Positions 17,001 through 22,288 of a stretch of DNA of 22,288 bases are shown here, one piece after another. Made by a program: the position numbers and the translations under genes. Numbering within the stretch: the first letter of the stretch is position 1; each line of letters opens with the position of its first letter. The DNA is taken from IMG/VR virus record IMGVR_UViG_3300025732_000291, positions 1 to 22,288 of that record; one strand, written 5' to 3'. The notes under the pieces were generated by a model. It was not told the origin of the DNA. It worked only from the letters and a program-made list of their open reading frames with translations, and searched no databases. The DNA is from a virus.

Positions 17001-18230
17001 TCAGATTGTGATCAATCTCAATTAAATCAAAACATAACTTTAAGTTCTGGCAGAACAATAGCATTTATTGATGAACCGATATGTAAATTATTTATATCTA
17101 ATGTAAAAGAAAATGATGATATAAATTTAAACATAATAGATGCCGCAAACTGTGAAAATGTAATCCATATTAAAGGATTATATCCCGCTTGTATTAACAA
17201 TAATACAACAACGGGTTATACAATAGAACCTTTAGTTGAATACACAAACACATATAACTATGGATTAAAAGGAGATACTATCGTATGGGTATTCACAGAA
17301 TTCGTAAATCAAACGGCACTAACAAATAGTAATAATTTAACAGGATATATTAATAGCGGTAAAATAATTAAAAAACAAGTAAAAGATTTAGTATCAGGTG
17401 ATTTCTTATTAACAAGTGTATATCTACCACCAAGTGGATTTACTAATGGTAATATTCAAAGCGCATTAACATCAGGATTTAAATTTAGTTTTAATTACGT
17501 AACTTCTACAGTTTCAGACATTAAATGTTTAGGTTCGGTTAAAAAACATAGGATTACCGGTGAAACACAAAATGGTGATATAACTGTATTTGAAGTTTTA
17601 CCTACAACACAATTACGAGTTTATACAAATAAAAGAATAACATCAGGGGTAACTCAAGGTTTTATAATATCTTCTTATTATAATGTTATTACAAGTGGAA
17701 TTAGTACAACAAATGTTAGTGTTACTTGTAAACCTGGTCAGATAACACAAGTACCATATTATTTTACTGATAGATATCCTGAAGAATTACAAGTAAGAAC
17801 AGACGCCATACCTAATCCTTGTTGTTCGTATAAAATTGGTGCTACAGACAATAGTGGCGATTACTTAATTAATGTTGATGGAGAACCGATAGAAGTATTG
17901 GCAGTAGATTTAAATTATTGTGAATCAAATTTATTTTATAATATAAGTTTAAGTGGACTTTCATCTCCATATCCATTTGATCTAAAAACATTTGATGGTA
18001 ATAATGATTACCAAATAATGTTAAAACATTTGTATGAACATCATACAAATTCATTTGGATTTGACTTACAAACATTCTATACAGACATTAATTGTCCTAC
18101 ACCACCTACAGTAAATCAAATTAAACGACCAACCTATCTAACAGATTGTAATAATACACCAATAGATTGTTGTGATATTATACAACCAGTGATGATTGGT
18201 GATATATCATACGTAGGTCCGGGACCTTAA
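14007..18230 (+). CDS. giant baseplate protein with tail-protein-I-like domain and Cys-rich C-terminal half
   Basis: The 1407-residue product starts at a TAATG overlap. Residues ~318-470 resemble the tail protein I / P2 gpI family: an LPDILLKNLAENLGF segment and then FYRRLLVNLAFLYKSKGTRS at ~434-453, followed by FFLKFLGAPEPLI. In phages this family links the baseplate wedge to tail fibres. Residues ~725-755 (MSPYWTQVIDQIVPATTQWT) close the first half. Residues 1-769 contain no Cys, whereas residues 770-1407 contain about 20, including paired CC at NPCCSY and DCCDII. The C-terminal half is beta-rich with SGT/SGYT-type turns. I infer an N-terminal baseplate-anchoring half joined to a C-terminal host-facing half that is held by disulfides or metal. 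The product is several times longer than P2 gpI. The adhesin gene follows after 47 bases. Confidence 0.78.
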   Translation: MARYIVPSKAASGKDTFSDNLVGNQITNGTNELTNTNFELDRVIPEKDVKNFKTIPFSEFLTLDTISKEKDVVTTQSSYELEKEIKFNSDKNDTGKSLFGSLSSRILVSLKRIITKFPAGFLIEKENYVNTNPNTAFNISYDQITNITDFTSEVSRIFNPLDVKLIRPKSQVLPESENPIKDFYSSYTKYAIEISGTTYGILQYTEPNNFNQVSFKVGGNPFSGLTSYSENILVRPNNSVVETFFGGLDEIEKQLLDRETVPIYNASFYVPRDSFDQTTNNIIKVYYNWPVSKDGWNIQVTGSKYDFYVQNLSNIADEIDDWKSNLIVRFLTAPQLYEFDTDDKKAESLFQLYGQSFDKVKKYIDNIAYMRNVSYDSINNLPDILLKNLAENLGFSTLKLYDEKSLNDILYTRHNTRYGDTSIGKNIIEAEYEFYRRLLVNLAFLYKSKGTRSSIIFFLKFLGAPEPLIRVDEHIYRVTSFPRSNDLETDIFQAIRGSKILRSAVYDPIISGYTIVETTGSTTYTRSGYPVKENTNLPRRAFDSVSDMFFEKGAGWYQLTADHRSRDILDLDRSILTGRTKVIKTKNKQFTYGEEYFDVFRTLPGLDTGFGLQSEIDNIKGTFVSDESPYILNRKNISVYLSASRAIDYDIWKKSRDLLLVFGTNTLYPQTGTTFAQYLSNVIHSQIRNSHFIRYKKNYISLEDVYSSYISNSGYTAYNFIDSHEFIKKMSPYWTQVIDQIVPATTQWTGGNLIDNSLWRRSKYQYKIGCIPKKITEELFPDFEETLAEDFETMLGDHSHLRGLLAVSGITYYPVIEIDGVAYSGAEYKVEISGTTNTTTSAKLFDIFPQSGCTSIPENNDDYLPLICDYKLYLNPDLTKINELWVDAVIGIIDNLINVPNKLIDYTFSTDSNGNPILNINAIKYSANDCSVNRYIDYRFDTEYRPIKSGCTETDVFTYCDVYANGTQNCNLVSDVYIELSGITGVQNGGTGWPVYVYSDCDQSQLNQNITLSSGRTIAFIDEPICKLFISNVKENDDINLNIIDAANCENVIHIKGLYPACINNNTTTGYTIEPLVEYTNTYNYGLKGDTIVWVFTEFVNQTALTNSNNLTGYINSGKIIKKQVKDLVSGDFLLTSVYLPPSGFTNGNIQSALTSGFKFSFNYVTSTVSDIKCLGSVKKHRITGETQNGDITVFEVLPTTQLRVYTNKRITSGVTQGFIISSYYNVITSGISTTNVSVTCKPGQITQVPYYFTDRYPEELQVRTDAIPNPCCSYKIGATDNSGDYLINVDGEPIEVLAVDLNYCESNLFYNISLSGLSSPYPFDLKTFDGNNDYQIMLKHLYEHHTNSFGFDLQTFYTDINCPTPPTVNQIKRPTYLTDCNNTPIDCCDIIQPVMIGDISYVGPGP

Positions 18231-18238
18231 AAAAATAA

Positions 18239-18252
18239 TTTTTATATAAAAA
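18239..18252 (+). other. 14-bp perfect AT palindrome before the adhesin gene
   Basis: TTTTTATATAAAAA is its own reverse complement and sits in the 47-base gap upstream of ATG 18278. It carries the TTTATA core seen in the other gaps. It has no GC stem, so it is a poor terminator candidate. A promoter element or binding site is possible, as is chance in AT-rich DNA. Confidence 0.2.
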
Positions 18253-18277
18253 AAGAGATATATATAATTAACAAAAA

Positions 18278-21200
18278 ATGTCACAAATAATTAATATAAG
18301 ATTAACAGCGATTGGTGGGACCACAGGTCCATTTGACATTTATACTGATTTAGATCTTGTTAACCCTATATATACCGGAATAACTAAAACCGATTTATTA
18401 TCAGGAATCACAATTACTGTTCCAGATGGTATAACATATGTAAAAATAGTTTCAACTGGAATATGTGGTACGGAATTAATACTAAATTTATTAACACCAA
18501 CACCAAGTCCGTCCCCAACAAACACTCCAACTTTAACACCAACACCGACATCGTCTCCAACCCCGACACCCACACCTTCACCAACTTCGACTTCTACACC
18601 CACACCTTCACCATCAAGAACGCAAGTTCCTACGGCAACATTGAGACCAACTCAAACACCAACTGTAACACCTACACCATCACCAACTATCTTAAATACA
18701 CCAACTGTAACACCAACACCAAGCCCAACTCAATTTCAGATTTCAACACCAACACCAACTCCAACATCTGCAGTTGTTAGTACATCAACACCAACACCAA
18801 GCCCAACTCAACTTCAGATTTTAACACCAACACCTACACCAACTTTTACCTCACCAATTATTGCAACATCGACACCAACACCTACACCATCACCTACACA
18901 ATTAAATGCAATAACTTTAACACCAACACCAACTATAAGTTTATCTCAACCAACACCAACGATTACACCGACATCGACAAGATTTCCTTTAACACCGACA
19001 CCAACACCTACTTCAACACCGGCACCAACAGGACCTACACCAACACTAACTAATCCACCTTTACCAACTTGTGCACCTCTTTATAATACTTTTAATGGAG
19101 ATATATATTTTTATGATGTTCTAAATAAAATATCAACACTTTTAGTTTATTCACCTAAAATCGAATCCCACGATATTGCACATACATCTAATAAACTTTG
19201 GATATACGATGATTTTAGTTTATATGAATACGATTTAGTAACATCAATATTTAATGCCACATTAAATAGAGTAATTTCGTTACCGTTAGGATTTTTACCA
19301 TCAAAAGGGTTATTCGCTATAGATAATAATACTTTAATTATGGGTGATCAACTTGATGACCCAACTAAAATAGTTGAAGTAAATGTATCCACAAATACAC
19401 CAACTGTAACTTTTAAATTTAATTTACCCACAGGTAGAATAGTTAATGGTGATTTTTTACTAACAACTAACAATAAATTCATTATATCAACCCAAGACTT
19501 AGATAATGGTGCATTTATATCTCAATATGATTATACAACGGGTACACTAGAATATGATTTAAATGTAACAAATCAGATACCGTATCCTTGGGGTATGTTC
19601 ATTTATAATTCAATATTATATATTTCAACAGGAAATTTAGGTGACATATATCAAATGGACTTAAATTCTCCATTTAATATAACGTATTATGACAGAACTA
19701 ATAGAGGATGGTTTGGGGCTTCTCAAACAAGAAATTGTTTAAACAGAGGATTAGAAGAAACTCCAACTCCAACACCCACACAAACTCCAACTCCAACACC
19801 TTCTTCAACACCAGTACCAACACCAAGTCCGACATTAACACCTTTACCAACACCAACAAGTTTTATTGAAAATTGTGATCCATTATATAATACAACATCA
19901 GGTAACGTTTATATTTATAATGTTGCCGGAAAGTATTCAACTTTAGTTAATGTTCCACAAGTTATAAATTCATATGATATTGCACATACTAGAAATAAAC
20001 TATGGGTTTATGATACAAGTAATTTTATTGAATACAATATAACATTAAATCCTTGGACTGCATCAATAAATAGGATATTTCCTTGGCCGAATAATTTTGT
20101 ACCTGCTAAAGGTTTAAAAGCTATATCAGACACTATTTTAATTGTTGGTGAAAAATCTACTAATCCAATTAAGATATATGAATTAAATGTATTTAATGTA
20201 CCTATAAACGTATTCCCTAAATTTGATTTAATTGTTAATAGGGAAATTTATGGTGATTTTACTTTAACAACAAGTAGAAAATTTATAGTATTAACAAAAG
20301 AAACAGTAGCACCTTTTAGATCGTTTATTTCTCAATACGATTATAATTTATCAAATAATAATTTAGAATGGGATGTTGATATTACATCATCTATACCCAA
20401 TCCATCCGCATTATTTATTGACAACAATAAAATTTTTGTTGTTAACAATACTGGTTCTATAGCTGACATATATAATTTGGGCAGTATGGCACCACCATTT
20501 AATATAACATTCTATGATAATGAATACAGAGAATGGCAAGGAGGATCTCAATTATTAGACTGCGCACTTATACCAACACCAACACCAACTGTTACACCGA
20601 CAGTAGTTGGACAATCACCAACTCCAACACCTACCCCAACTTTATTTGCTTCGCCAACACCAACACCAACTGTTACACCAACTTGTATCATTAATACTAC
20701 TTTATATGATTGTGTAAATTGTACTCCTGTTGGTTTACCTTATTTAACAGGTACTACAATCGGATTTATAAATGGTGTACGAATTATTACTGGTTTTACT
20801 GAAACAACTTATAATAATTTAACAATAACATCAACATATGTTGGTCCGGAAATTAATAGTCAAAATTCAACATATGAACTGGCGGGATCAATAAATTGCA
20901 CAGGTAAGGCATTACCAAATAAGTATATTTGGTTAGGTTATTTTTCAGGTGGTTTTGATTATACAATAACATTTAATAAACAATTAAACAACGTAAAATT
21001 TTTAACCTTTGGTGGTGGTAAACAAGGAGAACCATATTTTGAGAATTATAAATTCAATACGAATTCGGGAGTACCTACATTAAATTTTTGTGGTGATAAT
21101 TGTGGATCGGTGATTGTAAATAACGATTACTACACTGAATATGCACCTATTTCAGGTGGAGGGGCTTTGATACAAGTAACATCGGTATCATCATATAGTG

Positions 21201-22288
21201 CAATAACAATTAGTGGTGACGGAAATTATGCTCAACCAGTTGGTACTTTAGATGGGACAATATTTGCATTATGTATTGATGATATAGATTGTTATCCAGC
21301 GCCAGATTCTCCTTGTTTATCTGATTGTATTTCAACTGAAGGTACACCAACGTTCAGTGGTTTGCCATTAAATAATCAATCATTACAATACAATAATTTT
21401 ACAATTACAGGGCAATCAAGTGGGGACGTTAGTAGTTTTTATTTCACAACATTAAACAACCAACATTATTATTTTTGCAGTACAACTGAAAATATTATAA
21501 TTCCAAATGACATAACAACAATTGTTGTTGGATCGGTTGGACCTGTTAGTGGATCACCATTTACATATAAAATGATTTTTGATCGGCCCGTAAACAATAT
21601 TGGTTTATACTTTTTAGGAATGGGTGCCATCAATGAAAATTATGGTATTGAAGAGGAGATAAATGTACAAGTAAATCAAGGATGTATATCATTAACATTA
21701 GATGAAAGATCTTGTAATATAAGAATAAGTGGAGATACAATTTATGGAAAAGCATTACAATTTTTTAATACTTCATTTTCAATAGGCGATGGTTTAATTT
21801 CAGTAAATTCAACACTTGATTATACTGAAATAACATTAACAGGACCAGGAGGTCTTTATGGAACAATTATTGGTATATGTGATAATTTATGTAATCCTCC
21901 AGTTACCTCTCCTTGTTTTTCAACTTGTGAATCGTTTAGTGGTTTACCTCAACCAAATCTTTGGACATATTATAAAAACTTTTATGCTCAGGGAAATGCA
22001 AGTGGTGATTGGGGATATACCACGACTAGTTCACAATATCTATGTAATAATCCGCAATCTTACCTTATACCTGGAGGTGTAACAACAATAATACTTGGTG
22101 AAAATAATTTACCATTTACATATGAAATAATATTTGATAGACCGGTAAATAATGTAATGTTGTATCTTTTAGATATGGGGACAAGTGTGAACCCATATAT
22201 AAATGTTGAAGAAGTTTTATCAATAACAACAAATTCAGGTATTGTTACTTTAGAATTAGATGATAAATCTTGTAACACAAGAATAATG
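18278..22288 (+). CDS. giant modular Pro/Thr-rich adhesin or tail-fibre protein; 3' partial
   Basis: The frame runs from ATG 18278 to the last base without a stop, giving 1337 codons of a longer gene. Residues 1-72 form a small beta domain (MSQIINIRLTAIGG to the CGTELILNL region), probably the attachment unit. Residues 73-264 are a Pro/Thr/Ser stalk. Residues 265-494 and 528-765 are two homologous domains with repeated motifs such as DIAHTxNKLW, an FISQYDY strand and FNITxYD, which I read as beta-propeller-like. Pro/Thr linkers at 495-527 and 766-802 separate them. From Cys803 come three related Cys-containing domains (803-1010, 1011-1210, 1211 onward). There is no signal peptide, so it is most likely a virion protein rather than a secreted one. 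Its place after the tail-protein-I-like gene suits a receptor-binding fibre. The Thr-rich linkers could be glycosylated, which is inference. Confidence 0.85.
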   Translation, partial: MSQIINIRLTAIGGTTGPFDIYTDLDLVNPIYTGITKTDLLSGITITVPDGITYVKIVSTGICGTELILNLLTPTPSPSPTNTPTLTPTPTSSPTPTPTPSPTSTSTPTPSPSRTQVPTATLRPTQTPTVTPTPSPTILNTPTVTPTPSPTQFQISTPTPTPTSAVVSTSTPTPSPTQLQILTPTPTPTFTSPIIATSTPTPTPSPTQLNAITLTPTPTISLSQPTPTITPTSTRFPLTPTPTPTSTPAPTGPTPTLTNPPLPTCAPLYNTFNGDIYFYDVLNKISTLLVYSPKIESHDIAHTSNKLWIYDDFSLYEYDLVTSIFNATLNRVISLPLGFLPSKGLFAIDNNTLIMGDQLDDPTKIVEVNVSTNTPTVTFKFNLPTGRIVNGDFLLTTNNKFIISTQDLDNGAFISQYDYTTGTLEYDLNVTNQIPYPWGMFIYNSILYISTGNLGDIYQMDLNSPFNITYYDRTNRGWFGASQTRNCLNRGLEETPTPTPTQTPTPTPSSTPVPTPSPTLTPLPTPTSFIENCDPLYNTTSGNVYIYNVAGKYSTLVNVPQVINSYDIAHTRNKLWVYDTSNFIEYNITLNPWTASINRIFPWPNNFVPAKGLKAISDTILIVGEKSTNPIKIYELNVFNVPINVFPKFDLIVNREIYGDFTLTTSRKFIVLTKETVAPFRSFISQYDYNLSNNNLEWDVDITSSIPNPSALFIDNNKIFVVNNTGSIADIYNLGSMAPPFNITFYDNEYREWQGGSQLLDCALIPTPTPTVTPTVVGQSPTPTPTPTLFASPTPTPTVTPTCIINTTLYDCVNCTPVGLPYLTGTTIGFINGVRIITGFTETTYNNLTITSTYVGPEINSQNSTYELAGSINCTGKALPNKYIWLGYFSGGFDYTITFNKQLNNVKFLTFGGGKQGEPYFENYKFNTNSGVPTLNFCGDNCGSVIVNNDYYTEYAPISGGGALIQVTSVSSYSAITISGDGNYAQPVGTLDGTIFALCIDDIDCYPAPDSPCLSDCISTEGTPTFSGLPLNNQSLQYNNFTITGQSSGDVSSFYFTTLNNQHYYFCSTTENIIIPNDITTIVVGSVGPVSGSPFTYKMIFDRPVNNIGLYFLGMGAINENYGIEEEINVQVNQGCISLTLDERSCNIRISGDTIYGKALQFFNTSFSIGDGLISVNSTLDYTEITLTGPGGLYGTIIGICDNLCNPPVTSPCFSTCESFSGLPQPNLWTYYKNFYAQGNASGDWGYTTTSSQYLCNNPQSYLIPGGVTTIILGENNLPFTYEIIFDRPVNNVMLYLLDMGTSVNPYINVEEVLSITTNSGIVTLELDDKSCNTRIM
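18494..19069 (+). repeat. Pro/Thr stalk 1 (192 codons)
   Basis: A run of ACA/ACT/ACC and CCA/CCT/CCG codons encodes (TP)n with Ser interruptions, residues 73-264. A 48-base segment at 18709-18756 recurs at 18787-18834 with two mismatches, an in-frame offset of 78 bases. A shorter ACTGTAACACC segment recurs at an offset of 42 bases. Confidence 0.9.
19070..19759 (+). repeat. propeller-like domain copy A of the adhesin
   Basis: Residues 265-494 start CAPLYNT and include DIAHTSNKLWIYDD, KGLFAIDNNTLIMG, FISQYDYTTG and NITYYDRTNRGW. The pattern of short strands closed by Asp/Tyr suggests blades of a beta propeller. Copy B matches it at a constant in-frame offset of 804 bases, measured at the GATATTGCACATAC segment (19172 and 19976). 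Confidence 0.8.
19760..19858 (+). repeat. Pro/Thr linker 2 (33 codons)
   Basis: Codons 495-527 encode a TPTPTPTQ-type linker between propeller-like copies A and B. Confidence 0.85.
19859..20572 (+). repeat. propeller-like domain copy B of the adhesin
   Basis: Residues 528-765 begin with a CDPLYNT block and repeat the motifs of copy A in the same order (DIAHTRNKLWVYD, KGLKAISDTILIVG, FISQYDYNLS, NITFYDNEYREW). The DNA has diverged far more than the motif order, so the duplication is not recent. Confidence 0.8.
20573..20683 (+). repeat. Pro/Thr linker 3 with internal duplication (37 codons)
   Basis: Codons 766-802. A perfect 26-base repeat (PTPTPTVTP) begins at 20573 and again at 20654, an in-frame offset of 81 bases, flanking a VVGQSPTPTPTPTLFAS core. 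Confidence 0.85.
20684..21307 (+). repeat. C-terminal beta domain copy 1
   Basis: Residues 803-1010 contain a Cys-x2-Cys near the start (DCVNC), the FNKQLNNV motif at ~899-906 and a GTIFALCIDD end. This is the most divergent of three related domains, with the longest spacing. Confidence 0.65.
21308..21907 (+). repeat. C-terminal beta domain copy 2
   Basis: Residues 1011-1210 begin SPCLSDC and contain a FSGLP turn, YKMIFDRPVNNIGLYFLGMG with Asp1102, LDERSCNIRI and a GTIIGICDNLC end. The unit is exactly 200 codons to the matching SPC of copy 3. Confidence 0.8.
21908..22288 (+). repeat. C-terminal beta domain copy 3, cut by window end
   Basis: Residues 1211-1337 begin SPCFSTC with a FSGLP turn and contain YEIIFDRPVNNVMLYLLDMG with Asp1287 and LDDKSCNTRI. 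The domain must continue beyond the window. Confidence 0.8.

Noticed and set aside
3207-18230. Extracellular contractile injection system instead of a phage tail
   Set aside because: No AAA+ ATPase, spike or sheath gene is seen here to support it. gp25/gp6-like genes occur in both, so it stays an unproven alternative.
18340-18780. Frames on the minus strand (Val/Gly repeats) and in another + frame (Asn/Thr repeats) over the Pro/Thr tract
   Set aside because: They are low-complexity shadows of the ACA-CCA codon repeat of the adhesin frame, which is open through the whole region.
18494-20683. Repeated ACACCA units as a CRISPR array
   Set aside because: Units are 6-12 bases with no fixed spacers, are in frame and encode Thr-Pro. 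No cas gene is visible.
18278-22288. Diversity-generating retroelement target at the adhesin
   Set aside because: No reverse transcriptase or template repeat is visible and the 3' end is missing. It cannot be judged from this window.

Overview
The window is a stretch of an AT-rich tailed-phage genome. It most likely comes from a large contractile-tailed (myovirus-type) phage of a Bacteroidota host. Every credible gene is on the + strand and genes are tightly packed. The tail assignment rests on a gp25-like baseplate wedge gene (3207-3662) followed directly by a gp6/baseplate-J-like wedge gene (3664-5496), and on a tail-protein-I-like domain inside the 1407-residue product at 14007-18230. The Bacteroidota assignment is inference. 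No start codon has a recognisable GGAGG-type Shine-Dalgarno sequence, and two products carry lipoprotein signals (one continuing Cys-Ser-Lys-Asp) in front of a metzincin domain of a kind common in that phylum. No integrase, capsid, terminase or polymerase gene is visible, so a phage-derived tail particle cannot be formally excluded.

Layout. Region 1 (1-2607) is accessory. It holds the 3' end of a gene for a secreted or virion protein with an Ig-like region and a papain-fold domain whose catalytic triad appears replaced (Cys, His and Asn all to Thr). A possible 19-residue ORF and a hairpin terminator follow, then two tandem paralogous lipoproteins, each with a complete HExxHxxGxxH zinc-protease motif. 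Region 2 (2648-3175) encodes a small basic protein of unknown function. Region 3 (3207-18230) is the baseplate module: gp25-like, gp6-like, a 1326-residue protein with a transthyretin-like N-terminal fold, unrecognised proteins of 599 and 267 residues, a 303-residue protein with a PKD-like domain, an unrecognised 306-residue protein, and the 1407-residue protein. Region 4 (18278 to the window end) is the first 1337 codons of an open-ended adhesin or tail-fibre gene. It has a 192-residue Pro/Thr stalk, two homologous propeller-like domains joined by Pro/Thr linkers, and three copies of a Cys-containing beta domain, the last one cut by the window edge.

How the genes probably work together. The wedge proteins form the ring around the tail tube. 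The unrecognised proteins and the 1407-residue product probably extend the baseplate towards the cell, and the modular adhesin probably contacts the host surface. Genes 5553-13047 and 13087-18230 are joined by TAATG or TAAATG junctions, which suggests coupled translation. The larger gaps (before 3207, 5553, 13087 and 18278) are extremely AT-rich and share a TTTATA-type motif. The proteases of region 1 would sit on the host cell envelope after infection rather than in the virion. They could affect receptors, superinfection or release, but nothing in the sequence proves which.

No stretch longer than 300 bases lacks a gene. I saw no tRNA, rRNA, CRISPR array, insertion sequence or attachment site.
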